Positions 28,026 to 39,538 of a DNA stretch of 64,000 nt are shown here, one piece after another (within the stretch, counting starts at the first letter, position 1; each line of letters opens with the position of its first letter). A model generated the notes under the pieces. It was not told where the DNA came from. It saw only the letters and a list, made by a program, of their open reading frames with translations, and did not search any database. The stretch covers positions 13,343,088-13,407,087 of the forward strand of contig NC_087071.1 of NCBI RefSeq assembly GCF_963678635.1, read 5' to 3'. A program made the translations under genes and the position numbers. The stretch comes from Symsagittifera roscoffensis. Taxonomy: Eukaryota > Xenacoelomorpha > Acoela > Convolutidae.

Positions 28026-28468
28026 CTAAATTTTCGCCAGCGCCTTGGTTTCTTGTTTGAACGGCTGTAGATCAGTCCTGACTACTTCTTTTTGTGGCAA
28101 CAGACTTATCGAACGTTTCGATACTGCTATTGTCTCCAATTCATCCGCTGCGTTGTCAAAGACTCTTTCGCTTGGTATAAGATAGCGATCACTGTCAGGA
28201 TCCTGGTACACCTCTCTGTCTAGATCCCTTGCACGAGTTTCCACTAGTAGTGTGTGGATCGCTAGTTCGGACAGTTCTGATCCCGAGCTCGAGTTCCTGT
28301 CTGAATAGGTGTCAATTTCTGAGTTTCGGGAATTTTCATCTGTTGAAGAGGTTGTGATGGAGTCGGCGCGCTCCTCCAGATCATGTCTGTGCCTTCTTCA
28401 GATCCATCTGAACTCCCCGGACAAAACCTTGTTCCCCAGGTCCTGTTTTTCATCAGGAACTTTTTCAT
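28026..28468 (-). pseudogene. RNase H-integrase linker of element B
   Basis: 28026-28244 and 28262-28468 are short frames of charged sequence without a recognised fold. They connect the tandem repeat region to integrase. Element A lacks this region through deletion. Confidence 0.4.
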
Positions 28469-29438
28469 CTATCTCAGACTCCCCGGACAAACTTTCTTGT
28501 CCCGGGTGTTGATCTTGTACTCGCTGGCTCTCCTCATCATTCGTCTCCCCGGACAAACAATCTTGCAGCAGGTTTTGTTCTACCTTCCCACCTTTTTTAT
28601 CCTGGTCCACAAAGGTAACGGTTTTCCTTCGCGTACTGCTCCCCTGTTCTTTCCGTCCGTAAGAAGTACTGGTTAAAACTTCGTGTGGTATTGAGGATAC
28701 TAGTTGCTGAACTATTGTCCTACAATCCCTCTCGTTCTCTTCGTGTTGTCGTCTGGACGGCATGGTCTTCACCTTTTGTCTAAATGTTAATGATGCCACT
28801 GCTGCTGTCCACTCGGGATCATCTCTGGTCACTTCTCTCTCTAACAATCCACGCAGCATCCGCATCGCTTGCGGTGCGACCTGCACCGTTTTGTCCAGTA
28901 ATGAGAGACTGTTTATGTTCATGCGAGAGAGTTCTTGCTGGACCAGATTCGAGCGCAGAAACAGATCCAAGGGGACCGGGTCCTCCTTGGATAGGATTTT
29001 TATCTCGGCTGCTTTCTCTACAGGTAACTCAGGATGCCCTGGAATTGGATGTCCAGACTTATCTAACCATCTCGTTAAGGGAAGCGCTTCATAAGCTTCT
29101 TTGTCCAGAAACGAGAATCTCTCCTTTATTTCTGCCTGATTGGCTTGCTTCTGCTCCAATCTTTCATAGAACTCAGTTTTCTTGCTGAGGCTATCAGCAT
29201 TCTGGTGTTTATCACGCATCCTGTGTTCGATTATTATGTGGTAGCCATCCAATCTCACTATCCATCTACCAATATAACTCTGATCCATCGAGTAGGTCTT
29301 CAACCAGGATAACGCTCTGTTGTCCACGCGTAACTTGAAGGGAGCGCTCCCCAAGTATGCACGGTACTTTTCCACGAAAGTGACTACTGCAAACATTTCT
29401 GCTTTTGGTGCGCCATATTTCATCTCAGTGTCACTCAA
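28398..29438 (-). pseudogene. RNase H domain of element B
   Basis: Ty3/Gypsy-type RNase H directly after RT: YGAPKAEMFAVVTFVEKYRA (catalytic Glu), KLRVDNRALSWLKT (Asp), and RDKHQNADSLSKK (Asp). The first Asp block lies upstream around a frame break at about 29,440. The C-terminal 200 residues are a charged linker ending in the LSGE repeats. This domain is absent from element A. Confidence 0.85.
28413..28556 (-). repeat. 66-bp tandem repeat with the TTGTCCGGGGAG motif
   Basis: The motif occurs at 28413-28424, 28479-28490 and 28545-28556, spaced exactly 66 bases. It is read as LSGE, so the protein shows 22-residue repeats beginning LSGE with acidic filler. Each unit also contains a second G-rich patch. 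In A pol and at the LTR edge the same 12 bases are used in another frame or outside coding sequence. Confidence 0.65.
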
Positions 29439-30541
29439 GACCTTGCTGCCGTATGCAATGGGACGGAGAACTCAAGAACATACATGCCATTTTCTGTAGG
29501 CATGCCTAGTACTGGCGCTTTGCACAGTTCCCGCTTTATGTTCTCGAAGGTAACTTGTGCTTCATCGTTCCATTCGAACTTTTTCCCTTTGTTGCGCATC
29601 AGCTTCTGCATCGGATACACCTTGTCCGCATATCCTTTTATGAACTCCCGGTAGTAATTGGCAAACCCTAAGAAGCTCAGGACAAGGCTCTTCCATGTCA
29701 ACACTGCTTCTACTGCTTCCGGGTCCGGCCTCACACCATGCCTGTCCACCATTCTTCCCAGGTACTTGCTTGAATCCCTAAGGATTTCACATTTCGATGG
29801 TTTGCACTTCAAGCCTGCTCTTTTCATGCATCCAAAGACCTCATCGAGCCAATCAATATGGTCTTCCAGGGTTGGTGTCGCTATGGCTACGTCATCCACG
29901 TAACACATCACGAGATTCCCGTACTTCTTGGTCACTCTGGTCAAAGCCTGAGCCATCAGGCTTTGAAAAGTGGCCGTTGCATTGCACAAGCCGAAGGGCA
30001 TCCTCTTCCACTGGTACAATCCAATTTCGCACGAGAATCCGGTTTTCTCTCTATCCTTCTTCCGCAGAGGGACCTGCCAGAAGGCAGAACCCAAGTCCAA
30101 TGTGGTGAAGAACTTGGCATCACCAAGCTTAGAGAGGCTCTAGTCTATTCGCGGTATCGGGTACGCATCTTTTATCGTTACCGCGTTCAAGTAACGAAAG
30201 TCGCAACAAAACCTAAGCTGCCCCCTTTCTTTTTCGCCATTACTACCCCGCAAGCTCATGGCGATTTCGGCGGTTCTATCATGTCGTATTCAAGCAACAT
30301 TTCTATTTCCGCTCGACACGCTTACGACTTGTGTGGCGTCATTCGTCTTGCGCCTTCTCTGTGCGGAACGGCACCTTCTTCCAGTTCAATTTCGTGTTCC
30401 ACGAAGTTACAGCAACCGATATCCGCTTTATGTTTTGATAATACACCTGCGTTCCGATATAAAACGTCCCGCAATTTTTCGAAATCGCCCTCACCTATTT
30501 TCCCTTTTAAATGTTCTATCTCTGGCAAAACCGGTTTGTGA
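29435..30541 (-). pseudogene. Reverse transcriptase of element B
   Basis: 29435-30100 contains MDLGSAFWQVPLRKKDREKT, YQWKRMPFGLCNATATFQ, YVDDVAIATPTLEDH and the thumb FLGFANYYREFIKGY, EWNDEAQVTFENIKREL. Upstream of 30,100 the fingers region is broken by stops and frame changes but legible up to 30,528 (MPEIEHLKGKI ... GCCNFVEHEIE ... HREGARRMTPHKS). The catalytic Asp of the first block and both Asp of YVDD are present. Confidence 0.88.
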
Positions 30542-30591
30542 GATTCTAGTTCATATGACGAGGGGCGTTCCAGAAAATTCGAGCAGCTCGA

Positions 30592-31967
30592 TCAGCCGTC
30601 GTCCGTTTCGGTTTTCATTGAAAACTTTTTATGAATAGATTTTAATTCATTAATCGTCACTAAAATTTTATCTTTGTTGGCATGATAAGGACATTTTTTC
30701 ACATTATGTTTCTTCAAGTTTTGTGTCTCCTCATAGTCGGTCCTCATCGGCAAAGCGTAACCAAGCTTATTTCCACGCTGGATTGAAACCGTGGTGTCCA
30801 GTGTGTTCAATAACACACTGACACACAGTCCGTTTCGCGTTACCGAGAAGCTCCGGCCTATAATCACCGAACTCTGACTGTTTGGATTCGGTATTAAACA
30901 AACCTGTTTACTATCGCTTAACGAACTTAAATTTCCCATTCTAAAAATTGCCACCACAGCTTGTCCTGGCTGTAGTTTTACTTTAAATAAATTTGTACCT
31001 CGTTTTCGTCTAGTATTATCCTATTAATTGGTTTCTTAACATACATCCGGTCCGGGTTTCTAATCCGTATCAGACCATTGTTCAAGTCAACCATCACGTC
31101 AAAATTCCTGACAAAATCTCTGCCCAAGATGAATTGGTCGGCGTCGTCCAAATTCTCTACCACCAGGAAGCTCATCCAAAGATCCCGTCCTCCCATGTGG
31201 AGGACCGTTATTGGTGTTCTTCCGGCTACGTAAATCGCTCCTCGATTGGCGGCGGCCAGTCGGAGATTCGTTGGAATTAGATCTTCCCTCGTGAAGCCCA
31301 TTCTTTCCCAAGTTTTTATCGGCATCACACTCACTACCGCTCCTGTGTCCAGAAGTCCTGTGACTCCGATTTTCTTTCCGTTGGTGTCGAGCAGATGTGC
31401 GGTCACATCTGCTTCATACCCAATGTGTATTGCATCTTGTTCCATCTTGGCGTCATGGCCGATCCTGCGGACTTTGAGTTCCCCCTCACCCAAATAGATC
31501 TGTCCTATCTGGTCACTGTCTGTTGTTACATAAGTCCTAGTGTAGATACTGATCCCATCCACGTTCATCATCACTTGGTACGGCCCATAGACCTCCAGGT
31601 AGCTTCCATGAAGTTTCTTTGTGCGAGGGCCACCCGTTGTTAGTAGTGCTCGCACAGCTCTCGACTCAGTGCGTGGCTCCACCTGCCTCAGATAATCTGC
31701 ATATGTGTCCAAATGCATCAAAGTGAACTCTGATGGTTCACTCAGATTTCTGATTACCTGGTGTCCAGCCACTGAAATTATCGACTGTATCTTGCTTCCT
31801 TGTGGCACCGTGCCGAACCTCTGACCGGAGATCACATTAAGTTTCATGCTCAAACTGCTTGGTGCTTTAGTTTCCTCGACCTCCATTGCTTCGAAGGTAT
31901 TCAGTTGCTCCTGTAGTTTCTCATTCTCCAGTTCGAGTTCCACTTTTTTTTCGATCTCTTTCGTCAC
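30592..31967 (-). pseudogene. Aspartic protease and flanking region, element B
   Basis: 30978-31967 carries GLLDTGAVVSVMPIKTW and FILGRDFVRNFDV. About 100 residues before it are conserved with A (SIISVAGHQVIRNLSEPSE, ALLTTGGPR) and unassigned. The frame breaks at about 30,980, where B lacks about 5 bases relative to A, and continues at 30592-30957 (AIFRMGNLSSLSDSKQVCL). Confidence 0.85.
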
Positions 31968-32220
31968 CAGTTCCTGCTACACTCTATTTAGAGCATCCCT
32001 CGCGGCTGCCCTATAATCAATCTTGAAGTCATCGGCTGCAGTCACTGGTTCCGATTCACGTGTCTCTTCAGTTACCGCTTGCATTTTCTTCGTCGCCAGA
32101 TTTGTCTTTTCGGCGTGCCTCCGCTTCACTCATCAGGCGAGCCTTGCTGGCTTTCACTCCTGACAAAACTTCTTCATGCCTTGGATGCTTGATGTCTGCC
32201 ACTGCATCCCAGAATTGCGG

Positions 32221-33126
32221 TTAATCTGATTTAAAATGACCTTCCAAGTTGCAAAAGAAACACCTCGGGCCGAAATTTGCAATTACTCCTCTCATGAAAT
32301 CCTCATGGTCCAATTCTGACGCATCTTCGTCCTCGAGGCTAAAGCCTATTGCTTTCATGCCTTGTTTGTAAGTTGGGCATGCTGACACATGATGGTCCGT
32401 TGAACTGCAATTGGCACAAGAGCGTTTCTTGTCCATATCATCCCTCGGTTTGTACCAGTTGTTCCTTTGGTTTGCTGGCCCATTGTTAAAATTGCCATAT
32501 TTAGTCTTATAATAACCAGATCTCGAAGGAGGTTTCAATAAAAGATATTCTTTTGACTTGAGCCTCAACTCCTCTGGTGTTGGCGCATTGGTTGATAGTG
32601 GTGTATAATGCGTTGCCAGCATTGTCCGAAGTTCATCATTCTTCACACCATCGATGAATTTTGTGGCTACTGCCAGGTTCATTCTTCGGTTTGACTCATC
32701 CGGTTGGCTGCGTCTTCTCAACATTTCCAAGTCGTCTAGAAATTTGTCTATCGTTTCAACCTCTCGTTGTCTCCGTTTCTCGAAGCGCATCATCGCTTGG
32801 TGTCCCTGCACCCCTGATACAAAACGGTTTAACAAGATTTCGAAGATTTTCTCGGCTCTGTCACGCTGATATTGCTTCTTGGCCATGACACAGTTCAGGG
32901 CTGTCCCTTCCAATTTACTGGTGAGCGCACTGCATTCTTGTCTTTCCGACAAGTCCTCTTCCTCGAAATACAGTTTCATTACCTCTATCCAGGTATCAAT
33001 ACATCCATCAGATTCGTCTTTGTAGCATCGTGGATTCTTAAAGACTCTTCTGGACTTCTCACTTCTGGATAACCTTGTAAGGAATGTCTCCAAAGACCTG
33101 TTTAGGGGTTCAAAGGCTGTGGCCAT
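32221..33126 (-). pseudogene. Gag capsid and nucleocapsid, element B
   Basis: It begins MATAFEPLNRSLETFLTRLS and contains ECSALTSKLEGTALNCVMAK, which element A shows at its first bases. Zinc knuckle 1 (CANCSSTDHHVSAC) is complete. In knuckle 2 the last Cys codon is TAA (CFFCNLEGHFKSD then stop), and the frame continues PQFWDAVAD beyond it. The stretch 31,968-32,220 holds further damaged Gag sequence. Confidence 0.85.
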
Positions 33127-34888
33127 TGCCGTAGCATCCCTTGAGTGTCCTGCCTGAGTGTCCTCGCACCTTGTCGAAGGCTCTGTATTCGGTGCATCCC
33201 TGCAATCCGAATCGCCGTGAGTGTTTACCCCTGGCCCACATGACTCCTCCCCGGGCTCGCATGTCCTCTGTTACCGGAATCACTTCTCCCAGTGCCTTGC
33301 ATTGGTCGTTCATTAGAGGTCTGTCTGTTCCCCGTTGAACTTGCTCTACTGTTCGGGCCACATGTTCTATTATCCCTTGTGGCATAGCCTGATGAACTGC
33401 CCCTGCCTCTAGTGGATACATATGTCCTCCTCTTTTGATGTTCATTGAAGTTCACCTTCGGCTCCCTGCTGGGACCTCCCGAGTTCGGTTCCCCTTCTTT
33501 TGGTCCACTCTTGATGTCTAGTACCCATCCAACCTATCCATGATAGCCTGAGTTCGCCTTTCCATCATCGCGTCTATCTTTGTGTCAAGAGTCCCAAGAG
33601 ACTGCTCTTGCTGAATTCTTAACTTCTCCGTGTCGTCTCTTAAGCGTAACTCTCTCTGTTCCGCTTCTCTTGTCATTCGCGACAAGTTCTTCGCCATGTG
33701 CTCATCCGTTCTTTCTTTCAAGCGTTTTTCGCTCCTACCAACTTCTTGTCCATTGCGGTTTATTTCTTCCCGCAGACTTTCTCTTTCCATGTGAACTGCT
33801 CTTTCTAGTTCACTCATTCTTATGGACATATGTTCATTTTGTTCTCCTATACTGTCCACTATGTTGTTCAAGGCTTCTTCTAGTGCTGCCCCGTTATCCA
33901 AGAGTGCCGTCACTAGTGGCGGTGTAACCCTGTCGGTCCCAGGTAGCTTCGTGCTAGTCGAGATTCGGGCCTCGACTCTCTGCCTCGACGTCTTTTCATT
34001 ATCCACCTCAGGATCCGCCAATGCGTTGCCTAGCCCTTTTTTTCTACTGTCCCCAGTTCGCGGCTCTGAATTTGTCATAATCGCGAAGCCTCTCAACTGG
34101 CCCGGTGTGTTTACCTCTTTGCTTATCGTTCTCACCACACCAAATTTGTCCATGGTTCCAGTCTCTCTTTCGACGTATGCTTCATTCTCCTGGGTCGAAC
34201 TATTGAGGCTGACTTGAGACCCAAAGTCCACTTGCTCTTCTTCGTTCTCCTCATCCGCCTGGGATTCACCTTCATTTCCTGTGCCCACTCCCATGGTGAA
34301 TGGAAAGATGTTTCCTAAGGTGTTCCTCATTCTTTCTGAGAACGATGAGGACGTTGTTTGTTTCTCAGTCCCGCCTGCTATCATGGTGTTGTCTGTTGGA
34401 GTTCTTCTAGTTGCCACTATTTCAGTTGAAATGTCGGACAATTCCGACATCTCCTCTCGATCCAATGTCCCGGTGGAAGTGGCAAAATCATGGCCTTGTT
34501 CTACCGGAGTAGATTCACTCGCCAGCCTTCTGCGTCTCCCTTCCAGTCCATGTACTTCCTGGTTGTCATTCATAGCCTGGTCCGTATTGACCTCCACTTC
34601 TAAAATTTCTTTTCTCTCTTCTGAGATCTTCTGACTCCTCGTTTCAACCATTCTGCCTGAAACCGTCTCCCCTTTGTCGGTCCGGGCTCGTTTGATCCGA
34701 TCCACAAAAGGGTCGGTCATTGTTTTTCTTTGCTTTTTAGGTATGAATTTCCTAGAGCTATTACCTCGTTTAGGTATCCTTGACTTGTCTAGACTCATTC
34801 TCAATTTGTCATTTCTTAATGCCTGTACACTCAATTCGATTGCTAGTGACCCTATAGTTTGACTATCAATAATAGTGACACAACACAA
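33127..34888 (-). pseudogene. Gag N-terminal region, element B
   Basis: 33518-34888 is a 456-codon frame: a basic N terminus (RIPKRGNSSRKFIPKKQRK), an acidic Ser/Thr-rich middle, and a long coiled coil (ELERAVHMERESLREEINRN, AEQRELRLRDDTEKL). TAG at 33518-33520 is followed in the same frame by 33110-33445 (MYPLEAGAVHQAMPQGIIEH). The true start is uncertain; ATG codons occur at 34,888 and about 34,799. The coiled coil may drive Gag assembly. Confidence 0.65.
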
Positions 34889-35239
34889 TAAATTTCACAA
34901 GATTCTATTAAATAGTGACCACGAATCCCTGTATGTTATCAGAGTACAGTTTGTATATGATTTATTCACACTAACCGATTATCGGTCGTAAGATTTGAGA
35001 ACTAGGACAATATGATGTTATCAGTCAATTTAAAAGATAGTAAATTCACTACCTAATCAAGCACAGTTTATGTTGATTTAAAATCAGAAACAAAAAAAAA
35101 TATGTAGTGACAGAATATGAATACCTCTATAAAAAAAACGTATGTGTATTGTACTTTTAGTCGGTCGCAGTACAATAGTCGAACTATATTATAAAGAAAA
35201 AGCTTTCCCTGCTTGGTGCTGCACTAAACAGACAAAACT
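34889..35239 (-). other. 5' untranslated leader of element B
   Basis: AT-rich, no gene. A primer-binding site should lie here or just to the right, but I cannot identify a match to a tRNA 3' end by eye, so the LTR/leader boundary is approximate. Confidence 0.4.
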
Positions 35240-35579
35240 TTGAAGGCAGTAATTTTCTCAAGTGGGCGTCTATTGCACCCACCGAGTACTGTGTTACCTA
35301 TCTGCCTTCGCACTGCCCGAGCCAGACCTACTAAAATCCTCAGGGCAGTCACTTTTCACAAAAACGTATTGGGTTTCAATCCACACCAATGAATTACGCT
35401 CTTTTTAGTTTAGACTTAGTGTCACGAATATCCGAGTTCGGACCTGTTTTGTTTCGGTCTGGTTTTTATTGAAAAGCAAGTTACCCATGCAGTCACTGAT
35501 TCCTAGCCTGTCTGCTAATAACCTAAAACCTCTCACTGTAGTCTTTCTTCTGTTTACCTAAGTCCTTTGATAAAATAAT

Positions 35580-35790
35580 ACCCCTCCGGATTGGCAAAAA
35601 TAGGACCCTTCCGGATTGGCAAAATTTAGACCCCTCCGATTTGGGACCCCTCTGAGTTAGCAAATATAAGACCCCTCTGGATTGGCATCCCTCCGGTGTT
35701 GTGAAAACACGACCTTTCCGGATTGGGACCCCTCCGAATTTAAAAAAAAAATTTGGACCCCTCCGGATTGGGAGCCCTCTGGTTTTGTAA
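35580..35790 (-). repeat. Array of ten ACCCCTCCGGATTGG-like units
   Basis: Ten related 15-mers occur in about 210 bp (plus strand: ACCCCTCCGGATTGG, ACCCTTCCGGATTGG and variants) separated by A/T-rich spacers. More single copies lie near 35,826, 35,899, 36,470, 37,178, 37,205 and 38,250. The core is the end motif of the LTR modules. Confidence 0.7.
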
Positions 35791-36942
35791 AAGTAGCTTT
35801 TCGGGGATTTCCTTCTTCCAACCTATACCCCTCCGGATACGTTCTCCGATACTATTTTGCTTTTTAATTTAACTAGGAAGGGTATGTAATGCTTTCCTAG
35901 ACCCTTCCGGATTGAAGTTAAGTTCTTCTTCGACAATTCACGCTAACGGTGAAGGGTCTTATCGCTAGCCTAACTTCGGCTCGATTAAGGTTTTCTTGTG
36001 CCTTTAGCCCTCCCTTTTCGCCTAGAACAACCTAAAGTTACTTTATTCAACCGCTATTACCTTTTGGTAGGGGTGTGAGGGCTTTCCTAAAAAAAAATTA
36101 TAAGACGTGAAGGGTCTACTCTCCCAAATTGGTGAATTTGCTAAAAACAATCTCAAAAAATTTTCACGCTGACTTTTTCAAAAATTTTTTGTCCCTATCA
36201 GTAAACTCAGCTAATTTCTGATTTGTTGGTACCAAGATCAACTGGATATGCCCAGTAGTTCCAAAGTTATTAACTAAAACGTCTTTTTTCTAAAGTCAAG
36301 AAATTTCTCTCTTATAGGTTCCGCCTAATTTTTTCCACAATTCTGTTCTTTTCGACCTGAAAATTATTGATTCGAGCTCAGAAGGCCTATACTCTTCTAG
36401 TTCATTGCAAAAAACCCGATCTAAAACGGTTTAGTTGAAAAACGTTGCGACAAACTATGCTACCTAGACCCCTCCGGATTGATGAATCCACCAAATCAAA
36501 CACGTTAAGTTCGATTTTTCTGCAACCCGGAAGGCTTTCGGGTAGCGGGTTTTCAAACTTGTAGATTCACTAGTGGAAGTTGTCCGAACAACTATTTTTA
36601 CTGTTCTAACTCAAAATTTTCAAAAATTTTTCTGAATTTATAATGTTCCGTTTTCTCAAAAATCACGAAAATTCGGTTTTTTGTTCCAAAATAGTTCCAA
36701 CCACTTCCGAACTAAACTTAACCGGTTCTATCTATTATAGTAGTGCAGTTACGATGTAACACACTAATTGAGCGCTTTTTTCCGTTTCAAAAAATATCGA
36801 TATTTCAAACATCGCGATTTGTGGGGGATCAAAATGTCGCTATTTTGACCCTAAAAACCGGTCTGCTTTCTGTGTTTTTCACTGAAAAACGGTATAGGAG
36901 TATTAATATAGGCTATATAAGTAATAATATTAGTAATACTTT

Positions 36943-37011
36943 ACCCATCCGGGTTTGTTCAATATCCGAATTAAGGTGCTTAACTCGGATATTCGCAGTT
37001 CGGTGAAGGGT
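36943..37011 (-). repeat. LTR module in element B, 69 bp
   Basis: ACCCATCC, 53-bp core, TGAAGGGT. The core is the reverse complement of the A module at 17490-17556 in sequence and length (TCCGAATTAAGGTGCTTAAC in the middle). The ends are one base longer on each side than in A and C. Confidence 0.7.
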
Positions 37012-37562
37012 CACTACAGTGCAGCACTGTCGAGCCCCCCACAGATTCCTATCTTAATTTTTTGTAGCAAAAGAGATACAAAACTTGTTAACGATACCCA
37101 ACAGTCGATTTTTGTTGTCGTTGAGCCCCTTCATGTTGCTCCTTGTACTGTTTGCCGGATCAGTCTTCTCCCAAGACCCTTCCGAATTGAGCGCAAAACA
37201 GCTGACCCTTCCGGATTGAGCGCAATTTATCATTAACGTGATTAAATGCTCAAATAACCCTAGGGTACAAGCCTCAAAAACGGGCTACAAAATTGATCGT
37301 AACGATCCTGATTGATATAAATGCCTGTAACAACAATATATGTACCAACAACAAACGGGGGGGGGTCGGATCACATCTTGTCTGGGGGGATGATTTCTAC
37401 TGATTTTTTTAAACTTTTTTACTGTTTTTGGTTTTTTCCGTTATTTTTTTATGTTTTTTGTTTTTCTTGGGTACTATGATACTTTTTGTTTAGTTTTATA
37501 TATATCTTTAAGTGTTTTTGGTCACGGACCACTCAGGAGATGACGGGATCGCGAATCCCCCC

Positions 37563-37715
37563 ACCCTTCCTGGTTCGTGAATTTTCGGTCTTAACTAGGT
37601 TAAAAAGCTATTCACGGTAATCCGGAAGGCTTCCGCGTTCCGAACTACCCTTCCGCCCCGGCGGTTTAGGCCGATTAAGGGCGTTAATGTGAGCATACGC
37701 TCGGCGCGTAGTGCT
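37563..37715 (-). repeat. Two neighbouring LTR modules in element B, 69 bp each
   Basis: 37563-37631 is ACCCTTCC, 53-bp core, GGAAGGCT and matches the A module at 16890-16956. 37647-37715 begins ACCCTTCC and has a 53-bp core like the A module at 16819-16885, but its partner end has decayed (GTAGTGCT). Order and close spacing of the two are as in A. Confidence 0.7.
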
Positions 37716-38294
37716 CGTTAACGGTTCTGCCGGTCATGATGTTAAAAAAGAATAACACCCAGGAGCGCCAGAAAAACATCTATGTAACATTCGCCCGGAA
37801 GATACATATCGATGGAAAATAAAACTAAGTCCTAAGACGACTGGCTAACGTTTAGACAGAGCTTTACATGCTTTTAATCGTCTCTACCAAGCCAGTACTT
37901 TCGGGGGTCTTTCTAACATCGGGTCGACAAAACGTTACTGCTTTCGGTTTTGGTCAAAACACTCAAATTAACTAGATTACATGCAGGAATAGTGAGCTCA
38001 TGGCTGGGTCTCAGTATCCCCAGACCACGAGGTCACTCCTAAAATCAGGGCTACTACTATTTATTGAATTATTATTGTTTTTGTTCAGTAGATAAAATTC
38101 ATCATCTCCCTCGAAGATGGATCAACCCTTTCCCCCAACTTCTAGCTTCTCATCCTAGCAAAATGAATTCAGATGTTAATTAAATTCAAATCAGGACATA
38201 ATAGGGAAGCTAAAAGTTTATTTAAGTTAATAAAAAATTCCAGTCCCGAGACCCCTCCGGATTCTCGAATCCGGGTAAATAAGGCTCTTATCTT

Positions 38295-38374
38295 CCTTCC
38301 GGAAGGCTGGTTTTCCACCCTTCACCGTTGTTCGCAACGGCCTTGCAACTATTGTAGCGACACAATAGTTGCAA
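38295..38374. promoter_or_regulatory. Three consecutive perfect inverted repeats near the LTR outer end
   Basis: CCTTCCGGAAGG (38295-38306), CCGTTG-TTCG-CAACGG (38325-38340) and TTGCAACTATTGT-AGCGAC-ACAATAGTTGCAA (38343-38374, 13-bp perfect stem). The last would be a stable hairpin in DNA or RNA. They lie in the U3-like part of the element B LTR. Confidence 0.7.
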
Positions 38375-38599
38375 CTCGGAACGGTCTCTGCAACTTCTGC
38401 AATCTGTTGTTGATTTTCAATCACAATTCTCGTTGTTATCGCTATCGCAACTAATGTTGTTGTGTTTTTCTCCGGTTTTCTTATCAAAAATGGCCATTTT
38501 TGACGTTTCCTAGAAATGTTACGTCATCGAATCGAATTTTTAAAATTTAGGAATTTCAGCATCCTTCAGCCTTCACAATTAGTCCAATTGTTCGAATAA

Positions 38600-39338
38600 C
38601 GCTCTTATAAAGCCTTTGATAAAGTTCTTCATAGTATCCTAATCGCTAAACTACGGAACATGGGTCTAGGCAATCAAATACAAGACGCAATACAAGACTA
38701 TCTAACAGATAGAATGCAATTTGTGAAAATCAATAAAAAATTCATCAACTCTGAAAGAAGCAACCATCGGTGTACCACAGGGCTCAATTCTTGGCCCTCT
38801 ACTTTTATCATATTCATTAACGAATTTCCCAAATGCATTGAGATCTTGTCTCCTAAAGAAACTCATCTGCAAAAAGACACGACAAATGTTGAATAATGGT
38901 GCGAAGAAAATAAAATGCCGCTGAATGAAGATAAATGTAATCTGTTGAAACTCAAAGGGAAAAATGGAAGTTACACTATTTATTACAAATGTTGATACCG
39001 CAAAGACCCAAAAAGACTTAGGTATTTTAATATGTGACAACCTTTCGTGGTCAGTAAATGCTGAAAATCGCATATCAAAAGCAATGGGAGCTTTTTACAA
39101 AATCAAACGGAATATCTCGAAAAAAAAACATCATTTAAGTCAAAATTAAACTTATACTGTGGATACAATGTACCAATCATAATCTATGCATCGCAAACAT
39201 GGTATCCGAACAAAGCAGTATTAAGACAACTAGAAAGCGTACAAAAACGAGCGACTTCTTGGATTACAAAATAACTTAATATTTTAAAATAGAGTTATAA
39301 TGAAAGACTGAAATTTTTAAAGCTCCTTCCACTCTCAA
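38600..39338 (+). pseudogene. CR1/jockey-like LINE reverse transcriptase fragment
   Basis: Pieces in changing frames read YKAFDKVLHSILIAKLRNMG, then a damaged VPQGS block, FINEFPKCIE, KTQKDLGILICDNLSWSVNA, and IYASQTWYPNKAVLRQLESV followed by QKRATSWI and ERLKFLKLLPLS. This is the palm-to-thumb part of a non-LTR RT. It stops at the assembly gap. Confidence 0.75.
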
Positions 39339-39538
39339 NNNNNNNNNNNNNNNNNNNNNNNNNNNNNNNNNNNNNNNNNNNNNNNNNNNNNNNNNNNNNN
39401 NNNNNNNNNNNNNNNNNNNNNNNNNNNNNNNNNNNNNNNNNNNNNNNNNNNNNNNNNNNNNNNNNNNNNNNNNNNNNNNNNNNNNNNNNNNNNNNNNNNN
39501 NNNNNNNNNNNNNNNNNNNNNNNNNNNNNNNNNNNNNN
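39339..39538. other. Assembly gap of 200 N
   Basis: It is exactly 200 undetermined bases, a round number, so the true distance may be different. The gap separates a plus-strand LINE from the left repeat unit of element C. Confidence 0.98.

Larger units (their letters stand above)
18185..38580 (-). mobile_element. Element B: giant Ty3/Gypsy-type element with ORF2, 3' end lost
   Basis: Read from right to left: 5' LTR, 5' UTR, gag, protease, RT, RNase H, integrase, macro-like domain, spacer, ORF2 up to the middle of segment d. It supplies the pol domains missing from A and shows that RNase H and a long linker belong to the element. It carries many frameshifts and stops, so it is a decayed copy of a subfamily distinct from A and C (protein identity to A moderate in ORF2, high in integrase). 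The ORF2 tail, 3' UTR and 3' LTR are gone at the junction with A. Its 5' LTR lacks about the first 90 bp and abuts a LINE fragment. Confidence 0.88.
35240..38580 (-). repeat. 5' LTR of element B
   Basis: It is homologous in reverse complement to the A LTR (15,955 onward) and the C LTR, including AAATGGCCATTTTTGAC at 38,489, GGGCGAATGTTACATAGATG at 37,796 and the inverted-repeat modules. It ends on the left near GCCCGAGCC (35,315) and downstream sequence also shared with C. At about 3.3 kb it is long for a Ty3/Gypsy LTR. The first 90 bp seen in A and C are missing at the right end. Confidence 0.7.

Noticed and set aside
30981-30987. Slippery heptamer T TTA AAG at the protease frame break of element B, suggesting programmed -1 frameshifting
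   Set aside because: Element A reads through the homologous place in one frame and has about five extra bases there, so the break in B is better explained by a small deletion.
38295-38374. CRISPR-like or Rho-independent terminator structure
   Set aside because: There is no regular repeat-spacer spacing, the genome is eukaryotic, and the palindromes are within an LTR.
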